This document shows positions 54,892 to 64,000 of a DNA stretch of 64,000 nt, in pieces. The stretch lies in NCBI GenBank assembly GCA_003216155.1, contig QCJH01000002.1:54599-118598 (forward strand), in the 5' to 3' direction. The notes beneath the pieces are model-generated. The model did not search any database, was not told where the DNA came from, and worked only from the letters and a program-made list of their open reading frames with translations. Within the stretch, counting starts at the first letter, position 1. Each line of letters begins with the position of its first letter. Made by a program: the position numbers and the translations under genes. Origin of the DNA: Prochlorococcus sp. AG-409-A19. GTDB lineage: Bacteria; Cyanobacteriota; Cyanobacteriia; PCC-6307; Cyanobiaceae.

Positions 54892-57495
54892 ATGACTAAT
54901 TCAAGTTTCACTTATCTTTCAGACTACAAACCTTATCCATACGAGATACCACGAATTGAATTAGATTTTTCAATTGAATCTACCAATGTCATTGTTAGAT
55001 CTTTGATGAAGGTAGAACCTCGCCGGAATAAAAATGGTCCAATGATTCTTATGGGCCTGGAACTTAAATTGATCGGTATTTCTATAAATGGAAAAGCCCT
55101 AGACTCAAATCAATACATATTAGAAAATGACCATTTGTTTATAAGTAAGACGCCAAGTAAACCTTTTGACCTGGTAATTATTACAATGATAGACCCTTTT
55201 AAAAATAGTTCTTTAGAAGGTTTATATAAAACTGACAGTATTCTTGCAAGTCAATGTGAAGCCGAAGGATTTAGAAGAATATGTTTTCATCCTGATCGAC
55301 CTGATGTTCTAAGCACTTACAGGGTAAGAATCGAAGCTGAGAAAAAACATTACCCTATTTTACTTTCTAATGGTAATAAGCTTTCTGAAGAAGATATTGA
55401 CTCAGAGGCAATACGTCATGAAGTTATTTGGGATGATCCTCACCCTAAGCCTTCATATCTTTTTGCTTTAGTGGCAGGGGAATTGGAAGAGGTCCAAGAT
55501 CATTTTCAAACCTTAGCTGGCAAAGATGTCTTAATTCGACTCCATGTTCAATCAGGAGACGAGAAATTAACTTCCCATGCTTTGTCTTCTCTAAAAAGGG
55601 CAATGTCTTGGGATGAAAGGGTTTATGGCCTTGAGTATGATCTTGATGAATATAATATTGTTGCAGTGCGTCATTTTAATATGGGCGCAATGGAAAATAA
55701 AAGTCTGAATATATTTAATTCTAAATTAATACTTGCTGATTCTGAGACTGCAACTGACTCTGAGTTGGAGAGAATAGAAAGTGTAGTTGCTCATGAATAC
55801 TTTCATAATTGGACTGGAAATAGGATTACATGTAGGGATTGGTTTCAACTCTCATTAAAAGAAGGCCTTACTGTATTTCGCGATCAGTGCTTCACTTCTG
55901 ACTTGCATTCAGAAGCTATCAAAAGGATAGATGATGTGTGTTTTCTGAGAAACACACAGTTTCGTGAAGATGCAAGTCCTACCTCTCATGCAGTAAAGCC
56001 TAAGAGATATAAATCTATAGATAACTTTTATACGACGACAATATATGAAAAAGGAGCCGAGTTAATTCGAATGCTTTATACATTACTGGGTCATTCCAGA
56101 TTTATTGCTGGTTTCAACGTTTATATAAAAAGATTTGATGGAAGTGCGGCAACTACAGAGGATTTTATTAAGGCAATTTCTGAAGGAGCTTGTATGGATG
56201 GTCAATCTTTGGGTTTTGATTTAGATCAGTTCAGTAGATGGTATTACCAGCGTGGCACGCCTAAAGTTTTTATTCAGAGAATATGGGATCCTGAAAATTC
56301 TTCTTTAGAACTTAGACTTCGGCAAGAAAATATAGGTAATAATCAACCCTTTGTTATCCCCATCTCAGTTGCTTTGGTTGATTCTCATGGTCGTCTTGGG
56401 GATGAAAAAATGTTTGTTTTAGATCAGTTAGAACAGTCTTTTAAGTTTGATCGCTTGCCTTTATCAAGAACGATGCCTTCGATATCAATTTTCCGTAGAT
56501 TCTCAGCCCCAGTTAATTGGAATATAGATTTGGATATAGATGACCTATTTCTTCTCTTGGAGAAAGATGATGATCCTTTTTCTCGTTGGGATGCAGCACA
56601 AAGCATTTTACGTCAAGTTCTGCTTTCTAGAGCATCCTTAGAAGCTAATGAAGAATTAGAGGATAGGCTTATTAGGGCTTTTGGTGATCTTATCCGATCA
56701 AAAGAAAGACAAGATCCTTCATTACTTTCTACTTTGCTTAGTTTGCCAGGAGTTTATGAATTAGAAGCTTCTCAGGAGGTTGCTGACCCGATAGCTATTT
56801 ATGAGTCTATTAGTTGCTTTAAGAAACTTCTAGGCATACGACTTTCTATTGAATTAAAAGATTTACTTTCAAACTTTTGTAGAAGATCATGGGGGGAGGT
56901 TTGGCCAATGGGTAAAGGAGGGAGGCATCTAACTGGTATTGCATGGAGCTGGTTAGTATCGGCTAGGGATCAGGAGGCAATAAGGCAGGTGCTTGAAGCT
57001 GTTGAAGGACCTTCAATGACTTTATCAAGAGCTGCTCTTAGTGCAATTCTGCCGATTGATTGCTATGAAAGAGATAAGGCTATGGATATTTTTTATACAC
57101 GTTGGAAGGATCATCCTGTAATACTTGATGCTTGGTTTTCACTTAAAGCATCTATTCAAAGTCCAGATTCGATTGAACAAGTTCAAAAGCTTTTAGATCA
57201 TCCAAAGTTTGACCCAAAGGCTCCCAATGTCGTACGTGCTGTTTTGGGAGGTTTTGCTTCGAATACACCAGCTTTTCATGCAATTGATGGAAGTGGCTAT
57301 ATTTTTCTTGCGAAGCAGTTGGTTGCATTGGATAAGCGCAATCCCATAACCGCATCGCGAATGGTCAAAGTATTTAGTCGATGGAGAAGTTATGAGGTTG
57401 GAAGACAGAAGGTTATGTTAAATGCTATTGATTTTATCTCAAAATCAGATTTGTCTACAAATACAAGAGAAGTGGTTGATACAATTCAATCCTAA
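54892..57495 (+). CDS. pepN: Aminopeptidase N (M1 family)
   Basis: An 867-aa zinc metallopeptidase that removes N-terminal residues from peptides. It has the exopeptidase motif GAMEN (265-269), the zinc site HEYFH (301-305) with the third ligand Glu324, and the C-terminal DUF3458 region of E. coli-type PepN. The length matches that type (about 870). Acts in the cytoplasm on peptides from turnover. An 11-bp-arm inverted repeat overlaps its 3' end. Confidence 0.97.
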   Translation: MTNSSFTYLSDYKPYPYEIPRIELDFSIESTNVIVRSLMKVEPRRNKNGPMILMGLELKLIGISINGKALDSNQYILENDHLFISKTPSKPFDLVIITMIDPFKNSSLEGLYKTDSILASQCEAEGFRRICFHPDRPDVLSTYRVRIEAEKKHYPILLSNGNKLSEEDIDSEAIRHEVIWDDPHPKPSYLFALVAGELEEVQDHFQTLAGKDVLIRLHVQSGDEKLTSHALSSLKRAMSWDERVYGLEYDLDEYNIVAVRHFNMGAMENKSLNIFNSKLILADSETATDSELERIESVVAHEYFHNWTGNRITCRDWFQLSLKEGLTVFRDQCFTSDLHSEAIKRIDDVCFLRNTQFREDASPTSHAVKPKRYKSIDNFYTTTIYEKGAELIRMLYTLLGHSRFIAGFNVYIKRFDGSAATTEDFIKAISEGACMDGQSLGFDLDQFSRWYYQRGTPKVFIQRIWDPENSSLELRLRQENIGNNQPFVIPISVALVDSHGRLGDEKMFVLDQLEQSFKFDRLPLSRTMPSISIFRRFSAPVNWNIDLDIDDLFLLLEKDDDPFSRWDAAQSILRQVLLSRASLEANEELEDRLIRAFGDLIRSKERQDPSLLSTLLSLPGVYELEASQEVADPIAIYESISCFKKLLGIRLSIELKDLLSNFCRRSWGEVWPMGKGGRHLTGIAWSWLVSARDQEAIRQVLEAVEGPSMTLSRAALSAILPIDCYERDKAMDIFYTRWKDHPVILDAWFSLKASIQSPDSIEQVQKLLDHPKFDPKAPNVVRAVLGGFASNTPAFHAIDGSGYIFLAKQLVALDKRNPITASRMVKVFSRWRSYEVGRQKVMLNAIDFISKSDLSTNTREVVDTIQS

Positions 57496-57536
57496 TTAAG
57501 ACTTTGATTGAAATCCATTTATTAAGATTGAATTGT
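57481..57536. repeat. Inverted repeat across the pepN 3' end
   Basis: ACAATTCAATC (57481-57491) pairs perfectly with GATTGAATTGT (57526-57536) across a 34-nt AT-rich loop that holds the pepN stop. It lies between convergent pepN and prs and may serve as a terminator for either; it is followed by ATTTC on the plus strand. Confidence 0.6.
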
Positions 57537-57542
57537 ATTTCT

Positions 57543-58553
57543 TTATCTAAACATAGAACTTACTGAGCTCTCTTCATGTATTCGCCATATGGCCTCGCCA
57601 AGCATATTTGCTACTGATAAAACTTCTAACTGAGGAAAGTCTTTTTCTGGAGCTAGAGGAATGCTATTAGTTACAACTACTTGTTCAAATAAACCTTCTT
57701 CTGACAATCGCTCATATGCGGGAGGGGAGAATACAGCATGGGAAGCACATGCAATAACTCTATTGGCTCCCTCTTGTCTTAGAAGCTTTGCTCCTGCACA
57801 GATGGTTCCTCCTGTGTCAATCATGTCATCAATAAGTATTGCTGTTTTCCCAGCTACATCTCCAATGACAGTCAAGCTTTCGGAAACATTATGAGCAGAA
57901 CGTCGCTTGTCGATTATTGCCAAGGGTGCATCGTGCATTTGCTTGGCAAATGCACGTGCTCTAGCGACACCTCCAACATCCGGAGATACAACAACTATTT
58001 CACCAAGTTCTTTTGTTGAGAGATAATCAACTAGAACTGGTGAACCATAAATGTGGTCACAGGGAATATCAAAGTAACCTTGCACTTGTGCTGAATGTAG
58101 GTCCATAGCCAATACTCGATCCACCCCAGACTTGACCAGCAAATTTGCTGTGAGCTTTGCGGTTATAGATTCCCTCCCTGCTGTTTTTCGATCTGCCCGT
58201 GCATAACCGTAATAAGGGATAACTGCTGTGATTTGCCTAGCAGAAGCACGTTTGCAAGCATCAACCATTATTAGTAGCTCCATTAAATTGTCATTTACTG
58301 GAGCACAGGTCGGTTGAATTAGAAAAACATCACAACCACGAATAGATTGTTGGATTTGAACATAAATCTCTCCATCTGCGAAGCGTTTGCAAACTCTTGA
58401 GCCATCTGTAACGCCTAAATATGCAGCGATTTCCCTGGCAAGAGCAGGATTGGAAGTCCCGCTAAATATCCTTAGCCTTCGAGTGTCATGGCTGAGACTC
58501 TCTTGTTCGGTCCTGGCTGCTGTCAGGAAACTGGTCACGGTGCCCGCGAACAA
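57543..58553 (-). CDS. prs: Ribose-phosphate diphosphokinase (PRPP synthetase)
   Basis: Makes PRPP from ribose 5-phosphate and ATP for nucleotide, histidine and tryptophan synthesis. The 336-aa protein has FSGTSNPALAREIAAYLG, the RQITAVIPYYGYARADRK flap and the PRPP loop ILIDDMIDTGGTI. About 20 extra residues precede the usual start, which is common in cyanobacterial Prs. It is divergent from the 200-aa gene at 58559, with only a few bases between starts. Confidence 0.97.
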   Translation of the reverse strand: MFAGTVTSFLTAARTEQESLSHDTRRLRIFSGTSNPALAREIAAYLGVTDGSRVCKRFADGEIYVQIQQSIRGCDVFLIQPTCAPVNDNLMELLIMVDACKRASARQITAVIPYYGYARADRKTAGRESITAKLTANLLVKSGVDRVLAMDLHSAQVQGYFDIPCDHIYGSPVLVDYLSTKELGEIVVVSPDVGGVARARAFAKQMHDAPLAIIDKRRSAHNVSESLTVIGDVAGKTAILIDDMIDTGGTICAGAKLLRQEGANRVIACASHAVFSPPAYERLSEEGLFEQVVVTNSIPLAPEKDFPQLEVLSVANMLGEAIWRIHEESSVSSMFR

Positions 58554-58558
58554 TATTG

Positions 58559-59158
58559 ATGTATTCCGATGGTAATGCTGACATGGCCACTGACCCAGGT
58601 TCTTTATCCCGTTATGTTCGCAAGATGATCAACACAAAGTCTTTTTTGGTTGGGATAGGTCCTATCCCTGAGGCTGAGATGCAAGCAGCCTCGGCTCTTT
58701 TGGGAGGTATTTGGGGAGGTGTACTTAAAAAACATTTTTGTGAAGAAAATCCCAATGAAATTCTTCAATCTTTGCCAAAAGAGGATGGCTTGGTTCAGTT
58801 GTTAGGAGATGCTGCAGGATTTTCTTCGGAGTGGGGTAGTTGGCTTGAAGTTTTAGGCGCTTGGAGAATTCCTACAGTCTTAATGGTGGCTCCAATTTCT
58901 TCCGGTCAGATTCCTGGTGATGCACCTGCTTATATAGCCCTTTGCAAGGCACTATCAGTACCTCTAGTTGGGATAGTACAGATAGGAGGCCTTTGGAATG
59001 TTGAACTTCGCCGATCTGATGGTTTGCCTTGGTGTGGTTGGCTTCCTGATGAAGTTTTGGTTGAGAATGTGGATGCAAATACTTGCGAATTTGAGAATAG
59101 TCTTTGCCAGGCAGAACAGGTAGTCGCCTTATTACAGAGCCGATTAAAAAATCTTTGA
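58559..59158 (+). CDS. Hypothetical protein, about 199 aa
   Basis: A soluble alpha/beta protein with hydrophobic strands (TVLMVAPISS, PLVGIVQIGG) and a Trp-rich middle (WGSWLEVLGAW). No motif is recognised. The start is unclear: a TTG at 58556, ATG at 58559 and ATG at 58583 are in frame, and the last would leave room for a promoter facing prs. Confidence 0.65.
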   Translation: MYSDGNADMATDPGSLSRYVRKMINTKSFLVGIGPIPEAEMQAASALLGGIWGGVLKKHFCEENPNEILQSLPKEDGLVQLLGDAAGFSSEWGSWLEVLGAWRIPTVLMVAPISSGQIPGDAPAYIALCKALSVPLVGIVQIGGLWNVELRRSDGLPWCGWLPDEVLVENVDANTCEFENSLCQAEQVVALLQSRLKNL

Positions 59159-59180
59159 GGAAGTTGCCTGACCTGCTTAT

Positions 59181-60101
59181 TTACCAAAAGGGTAAATTTA
59201 TTTTTGAGTGCAATTGCCTTAGTTCACTATTTACTAATTCCGGAGCAAGAGGAAGTTCCCTAAATAAAGGAGGTTTATCGTTCATCAGCGATGCTGCGAT
59301 TAGACTTTCAAATTCCTTAGAGGACAAGTCGGTTTTTATTAAGGCTTGAATATCTTCTAGCAAGACTGGTAATCTTGAAATAATTTCTTTATCGTTAAAT
59401 TTTTTAGACAGCCCATCGATAAATAATCTTATCCACTTCCTTTTGGAAGCCTGACTATATTTCTTATTGCTTAGAATCTTTTCCTCTATTTGCTTGGCAT
59501 TTATTTTGTTCGCGCCTGAATTTGGGTTGACCAATGAGGCCTGTTCTGCAGACAATTGAGTTGGTTTATTACTTGTTTCCACCTCTCTTTCTTTTAAGAG
59601 ATTTGTTAGATACCTAATGGCTTGTTTAGGAATAATTATATAGCGCTTTATTTCTTCTTCTGGAATCCCTAAGATCTCGGTTATTACATCCTTTGTAAGA
59701 TAGACACCCCCAGTCTTATAGGCATCTTTTAGAGGCCTTACTTCTTTAGTCCCTGGGATATTTATTCCTAATTCGATAGGCATCTGTAGGATCCTAATGG
59801 GCTTGTATGACGCAATATTGAAAAGAATAATGTTATTAGCGTTTGTATTTTCCTTGCTAAAAAATCTTGTCCCTTTTTTGTTAAATTCTTCTATGTCTAC
59901 TCCTATTAATAAAATGGTTACTGACCCTTCTGGTAAAGGCTTTTGGTTGAAGGTAGTTTGTTGAGTGGATTGGTGAAAATCTTTGGTTTGTACTTCTGGC
60001 AAAATAAATGATATAGCAGTGCTTGCAAGCCAGATTCCTGCTGTTGCTGAGCCTAGTCTTTGTAAGGTTCGTCCTGGATATCGTCCTAGCCAGCTTATCA
60101 T
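59181..60101 (-). CDS. LytR-CpsA-Psr (LCP)-like membrane protein
   Basis: A 306-aa protein with one N-terminal helix (about residues 17-33) and an external domain that carries LCP-type elements: VTILLIGVD, then NNIILFNIASYKPIRILQMP and the IPG-x-KEVRPLKDAY region. The usual Arg/Asp residues of catalytic LCP ligases (an RSDT-type motif) are not evident, so it may be a non-catalytic homologue. The C-terminal half (about 175-300) is a Lys/Ser-rich extension not typical of the family. Confidence 0.7.
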   Translation of the reverse strand: MISWLGRYPGRTLQRLGSATAGIWLASTAISFILPEVQTKDFHQSTQQTTFNQKPLPEGSVTILLIGVDIEEFNKKGTRFFSKENTNANNIILFNIASYKPIRILQMPIELGINIPGTKEVRPLKDAYKTGGVYLTKDVITEILGIPEEEIKRYIIIPKQAIRYLTNLLKEREVETSNKPTQLSAEQASLVNPNSGANKINAKQIEEKILSNKKYSQASKRKWIRLFIDGLSKKFNDKEIISRLPVLLEDIQALIKTDLSSKEFESLIAASLMNDKPPLFRELPLAPELVNSELRQLHSKINLPFW

Positions 60102-60426
60102 TGTTAAATTAGACCTGTTTAGTAATGATATGTCGGTAGCTCAATGTTTAGGACCTGAAAACTAAAAGTTGTTAGCGACTTTTAATTAGGTTGAATTAAT
60201 TGATTATTACTGGCTTGTTCTCCTAGATTGGGATTTTGATAGATGCATTAAGTAGATATGAGAATGATAGATTGTATTGTTCTGAAAAGGTATTTGCCTA
60301 AGCTTTGTTGAGAATATTTAGTTTGTTTCCGTATTTCTTTGGGTTTTTGAATTGCTCCTTATGAGTTTATTTATTGGCATTTCTTGAATTCCTATGGCCT
60401 TTCGCCTAATGAATTCTTTATCTTGA
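60102..60426. other. Intergenic stretch, no gene seen
   Basis: About 325 AT-rich bases between the divergent LCP-like and malQ genes. Promoters for both are expected here, but no element is clear enough to place. Confidence 0.5.
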
Positions 60427-61980
60427 ATGAGCAATGACAATTTTATTTTGCCTCGCACTATAGGGGTCTTATTACACCCAACAGCATTACCTGATAGTCC
60501 AGTTTGCGGAAGTTTAGGTGCACCTGCTCGTGCTTGGTTAAGGCTTCTGTCTAATTTTGGAGTAGGCGTGTGGCAGTTTTTACCTTTATCACCTACTGAC
60601 TCAACAGGATCTCCTTATAGTTCACCTTCTAGTTTCGCTCTTAACCCGTGGTTGCTTGATGCTTATGATCTTCTTGAAGAGGGCTTCCTGACTTCATCTG
60701 TTGTTGATGAATTGCCTGGTGCTTCTTCAGAAAATTCAAGTGATATGACTGTTGACTTTTACCTTGCAGAACAGCGTTGCCAGAAGTTAGGCGAATCACT
60801 TAGAGAATTGTGGTCTCTTCAAAGTGATTCAAGACACTGCGAATTTAAAAGTTGGTGTAGCAAACAGTATTGGCTCGAGGATCATGTTTTGTTTATGGAG
60901 TTGCGTCGTCAGTATCACGGTTTACCTTGGTGGGAATGGCCTAGGAATTTATCTCTTCATTTAAAAGATACCTTGGCCAGATGGAAAGCAGTGAATCAAG
61001 ACAAGTTGCTTGAACAACGTCTACTGCAATGGCATTTAGCTCGTCAATTGGCGTCTCTTAGGGCTTTAGCTGCCGATTTAGGTGTTGTTTTATTTGGAGA
61101 TGTTCCTTTTTATGTAGCTCGCGACAGTGCAGACGTATGGAGTTATCGCCATCTTTTTTCAATCCTTCCAAATGGTGAGATGCAGATGCAAAGTGGGGTT
61201 CCACCAGATTATTTTTCTTCTACTGGGCAGCTTTGGGGTACTCCAGTTTACCGGTGGTGGACACATAAAATAAGTGGATTTCGATGGTGGCGTAGACGAT
61301 TCGCTAGGCAGTGGGAGCAAGTAGATCTTCTAAGACTTGATCATTTCAGGGCACTAGTTTCATATTGGGCTGTACCAGGTAATGATGAAACAGCACAGCG
61401 AGGCCATTGGAGGCTTTCTCCTGGCTTTGACCTGTTAAGGATGTTGAGTAGGGATCTGAAAGGAAAGCTCCCTTTAGTTGCGGAGGATCTTGGGGTTATT
61501 ACCTCTGAGGTTGAGTCATTGAGAGATCGTTTCTCATTGCCTGGTATGAAGATCTTGCAATTCGCTTTTGATGGCAATCGAGAAAATCCATATTTACCTG
61601 AAAATGTTCATGGTTCTCGCTGGGTTGTTTATACAGGGACTCATGACAATTCAACTACTATTGGTTGGTGGCAGGCCCTTGATGAAGAAGTAAAGCAAAG
61701 AGTTGAGCAAAAGTTAAATTGCTCAGTAGTTGCACCTGGTTGGCAATTGCTCGAGCTTGGGTTAGCTACTGAGGCTTTTTTAGTTGTGGCTCCACTTCAG
61801 GATCTTCTTCATCTAGGTGATGAAGCTCGCTTTAATACCCCTGGTACGGTTGGTGCAAACTGGCGCTGGAGGCTGTTATCTTTTGACTTATCTCTAGAAG
61901 GCGCATTAAAAGGATTTGGAGAGAGAGGGAGATTTTGGGGTAGATCTATGGAATCGGCAGTTAGTTACTTAAGGGACTAG
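60427..61980 (+). CDS. malQ: 4-alpha-glucanotransferase
   Basis: A 517-aa GH77 enzyme that moves glucan chains during glycogen breakdown. Motifs: PLSPTDSTGSPYSSPSSFALNP near residue 56, LLRLDHFRALVSYWAVP with the nucleophile Asp, LVAEDLGVITSEV with the acid/base Glu, and TGTHDNSTTIGWW. Together with the GH57 branching enzyme in this window it belongs to glycogen turnover. It converges on the RodZ-like gene with a 4-base overlap of ends. Confidence 0.97.
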   Translation: MSNDNFILPRTIGVLLHPTALPDSPVCGSLGAPARAWLRLLSNFGVGVWQFLPLSPTDSTGSPYSSPSSFALNPWLLDAYDLLEEGFLTSSVVDELPGASSENSSDMTVDFYLAEQRCQKLGESLRELWSLQSDSRHCEFKSWCSKQYWLEDHVLFMELRRQYHGLPWWEWPRNLSLHLKDTLARWKAVNQDKLLEQRLLQWHLARQLASLRALAADLGVVLFGDVPFYVARDSADVWSYRHLFSILPNGEMQMQSGVPPDYFSSTGQLWGTPVYRWWTHKISGFRWWRRRFARQWEQVDLLRLDHFRALVSYWAVPGNDETAQRGHWRLSPGFDLLRMLSRDLKGKLPLVAEDLGVITSEVESLRDRFSLPGMKILQFAFDGNRENPYLPENVHGSRWVVYTGTHDNSTTIGWWQALDEEVKQRVEQKLNCSVVAPGWQLLELGLATEAFLVVAPLQDLLHLGDEARFNTPGTVGANWRWRLLSFDLSLEGALKGFGERGRFWGRSMESAVSYLRD

Positions 61981-62879
61981 AAAAGTGTATAGATTCCTTG
62001 GAGCTCTGCTCCCTTTGGGAGTGACTTCCCATTCCATAGGATTTGATCATTTGGTTCTAATTTAGGTTTTATTTCTAAGGAAACAGGTGGCATTAATTGA
62101 AGAGTTAGAGATCCTTTCGTGATTTGTAGATTTGTTCGATCTCCTCCTTCACTGTTAATAATTATCCCTTTTGGCTTAATAAGAATGATTTGCAAGATCC
62201 CCATGCTTGGTTGAAGTCGGACTTGATCAGCTTTAGAGTGAAGTATATCTTTCTTTGTGCGTCTTAGAGCATTTTCAATAGGTCTTACTTCCTTAAATAT
62301 AGAATCTTTTGATATGTCTATGTTGGATTTTGTTATTGGTAATGTATTTGCCTTAATGGGTTCAAGTGTTTGACTATTAATACTTGCCAGGTGCTTCTGT
62401 TGGTGATTTAGTGTTATTAGACTACCTATTATTACTAATGTGTAGACTATACTTCCTTGCCATGTAGTTAGTACATCAATGCTTCCAGGTGTGAAACGAG
62501 CGGAGTTTTTATTGGCATTAACTTGATAGATTCTTTGTCTTTCTATTAGTGTTCTATTTAGTTCTCCATTTGCAAGTTTTAGTTGTTTCTCAAGACTTGG
62601 TAGCATTGATGAGAGGTAGGCTGGCTCAGGTAGCTTCTCTATCCAACCTTTTTCGATTGACTCAATAACAGCAGTACTAATTCGTGTTTTTTTTGCAAGA
62701 TCATTTAATGAAAAGCCGCATTCTTTTCGACGTTTTTTAAGCTTTTGACCAATTTCCAAAATTGCTGACCTTAAGCTGTTTTCAGCATCCTCTTCGTTCT
62801 GGGAAGATATATTCTTGTTTTTGTGCTCTGGAGGGATCATATTCATAGACCTTTCATTGGTATGTTGTTTTAGATTCAT
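61977..62879 (-). CDS. RodZ-like helix-turn-helix membrane protein
   Basis: 300 aa from the ATG at 62879; a TTG at 62900 would overlap the upstream rRNA-modification gene. An N-terminal HTH domain (about residues 35-95, EIGQKLKKRRKECGFSLNDL onward) is followed by a single membrane helix (around 145-160) and a C-terminal beta-rich DUF4115-like domain ending in LPKGAELQGIYTL. RodZ links the MreB cytoskeleton to the cell envelope; this role is inferred from architecture only. Confidence 0.82.
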   Translation of the reverse strand: MNLKQHTNERSMNMIPPEHKNKNISSQNEEDAENSLRSAILEIGQKLKKRRKECGFSLNDLAKKTRISTAVIESIEKGWIEKLPEPAYLSSMLPSLEKQLKLANGELNRTLIERQRIYQVNANKNSARFTPGSIDVLTTWQGSIVYTLVIIGSLITLNHQQKHLASINSQTLEPIKANTLPITKSNIDISKDSIFKEVRPIENALRRTKKDILHSKADQVRLQPSMGILQIILIKPKGIIINSEGGDRTNLQITKGSLTLQLMPPVSLEIKPKLEPNDQILWNGKSLPKGAELQGIYTLF

Positions 62880-62896
62880 GAACTTAGGACTTGCCT

Positions 62897-63616
62897 TCAA
62901 TCCTTACCGATAATGCGACTCCATTCTCTCTCGGCAAGCTCTCTCCAGTGCCCCTCTGGTAAACCATTTAGCTTCAGATTCGAAATAGCAGTTCGTTCTA
63001 GGTCGATTACTTGATGTCCAAGGAGTTTGGCAACTTTACGTATTTGCCGATTACGGCCTTCTTTTAGAATGATTTCTAGAAGGGTCATATCAGGCAAGGT
63101 TTCTATTACTTCTACTTTGGCTTGTTTTGTTAATTTTCCATCAATAATGACACCTTTTCTCCATTTTTCTATGGTTATTTTTGATGTATGGCCTTTCACT
63201 AAGACTCGGTAAGTTTTGCTATGCGCATATCTTGGATGAGTTAATCTTTGAGTAAGTTCTCCATGATTTGTTAATAGAAGAGCCCCTCTACTATTTATAT
63301 CAAGGCGTCCAACGGGATACAGACCTTCTCTGAGCTCGCATGGTAGAAGGTCGAGTACTGTTGATCTCCCTGTAGGGTCATTGCAAGTACTTATCACTCC
63401 AACTGGTTTGTTAAGTAGAAATACCCTGAGATGAGTACTCATAAGTATTTTTCTACCGTCAATTTTTATTAGATCTATGTCAGGATCAGCTTGATCTCCT
63501 TGTTGAGCAATTTGGTTATTTACTGTTACACGTGCTTGCGCAATTAGTATTTCTGCTTTTCGTCTTGAACATAAACCTGTGGCTGCAATTAGTTTGTGCA
63601 ATCTATGTTTGGTCAT
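62897..63616 (-). CDS. RsuA/RluB-family pseudouridine synthase
   Basis: A 239-aa protein with an S4 RNA-binding domain (residues 1-50, RLHKLIAATGLCSRRKAEIL) and a synthase domain whose catalytic Asp sits in PVGRLDINSRGALLL, plus RRQIRK-type ending GRNQIRKVAKLLGH. It modifies uridine in 16S or 23S rRNA; RsuA and RluB cannot be told apart from sequence alone, though the RluB/RluE group is likely. Confidence 0.92.
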   Translation of the reverse strand: MTKHRLHKLIAATGLCSRRKAEILIAQARVTVNNQIAQQGDQADPDIDLIKIDGRKILMSTHLRVFLLNKPVGVISTCNDPTGRSTVLDLLPCELREGLYPVGRLDINSRGALLLTNHGELTQRLTHPRYAHSKTYRVLVKGHTSKITIEKWRKGVIIDGKLTKQAKVEVIETLPDMTLLEIILKEGRNRQIRKVAKLLGHQVIDLERTAISNLKLNGLPEGHWRELAEREWSRIIGKD

Positions 63617-64000
63617 TCAATAGCAACTCCTACTGATTTTGTAAAATCTCTTTGAGGTTAGAATCTTTAGAAGATGTTCTATTGGGAGCTTAACTCTTGC
63701 CTGTTAATTACCAAATATATTAGGCATGTAAATTTAAGATTGCTTATTAGAATGTTTGGTTTCATTACCATTTACTTGCTGTGAGGTCCATTGAAAATTG
63801 GTTTCTTGATCTTAATAAGATATCTCTGCTTGGATATTTTACCTTAGAAGAATATATTTAACAATTGATAATGTAACTTTTCTGCGTAACTAAATCGAAT
63901 TCATTAGGTGAAGTCTTGATCTCGGCAAAACAAGGAGGTGTAATTACATTTATTTAAAGGCCGTTGATTGGGCAGGAGTGATGTTAGGTTAGGAAACATT
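63617..64000. other. Terminal intergenic stretch, no gene seen
   Basis: About 380 AT-rich bases to the end of the window. No ORF over about 60 codons, tRNA or strong hairpin is apparent; the next gene lies beyond the window. Confidence 0.5.

Overview
The window looks like a contig end from a marine picocyanobacterium, most likely a low-light-type Prochlorococcus. The evidence is an AT-rich, tightly packed genome with chlorophyll-synthesis genes (oxidative cyclase acsF, Mg-chelatase chlI), petG, cytochrome cM, a ferredoxin-NADP reductase with no phycobilisome-linker domain, SasA, a CURT/CAAD thylakoid protein, OpcA-Zwf and GuaB3. The genus is inferred from gene content and remembered family features, not from a database search.

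Bases 1-9402 form one giant perfect palindrome. Two 4701-bp arms meet with no spacer between bases 4701 and 4702, so position x mirrors 9403-x. Each arm carries the same genes: ferredoxin, acsF, a coupled 43-aa ORF, a zinc-ribbon membrane protein, two hypotheticals, an EEISWG membrane protein and yjbQ (cut off at base 1 on the left). Only the right arm runs on into the rest of the window. The most economical reading is a fold-back chimera from whole-genome amplification or assembly, so the left-arm genes are probably not a true second copy. A natural hairpin-ended replicon is a remote alternative.

9.7-14.8 kb is a sparse strip of small ORFs: a 40-aa membrane peptide, a SemiSWEET transporter, a pentapeptide-repeat lumenal protein, a two-helix membrane protein, a Nif11-like peptide, a small HTH protein and a DUF2834 protein. 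It also holds several strong hairpins, a 21-bp-spaced tandem operator-like repeat near 11.98 kb and a roughly 400-nt GC-richer, hairpin-rich non-coding stretch (13.9-14.3 kb) that I could not assign to any RNA family.

14.8-31.8 kb is mostly minus-strand housekeeping: MFS transporter, a peptide-type ABC binding protein and permease, homoserine dehydrogenase, SufE, 5-FTHF cyclo-ligase, ruvC, chlI, a class A beta-lactamase-like protein, a SpoU methyltransferase, cytM, rsmD, hisH, trxA, guaB3 and a CURT-like protein. On the plus strand are a DUF1400 hydrolase and petG, whose 3' part overlaps rsmD. 31.9-46.2 kb runs mainly on the plus strand: gyrA coupled to a lycopene cyclase, leuA, a thiamine-binding-like protein, folD, a GGPP-type prenyl synthase, a divergent PAP2 protein and a RecD-like helicase. 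GH57 and PgpH-like HD genes oppose them.

46.3-51.9 kb is a minus-strand NADPH-centred block (cobB, opcA, zwf, petH). Beyond it lie an SRPBCC protein, tRNA-Glu(UUC), sasA, an exported hypothetical, pepN, prs, an LCP-like protein, malQ, a RodZ-like HTH membrane protein and an RsuA-family pseudouridine synthase. Functionally the window links pigment synthesis (acsF, chlI, lycopene cyclase, prenyl synthase, tRNA-Glu), electron transport (petG, cytM, petH, ferredoxin), dark NADPH supply (zwf/opcA) and glycogen metabolism (GH57, malQ). I saw no CRISPR array, insertion sequence, rRNA or prophage.
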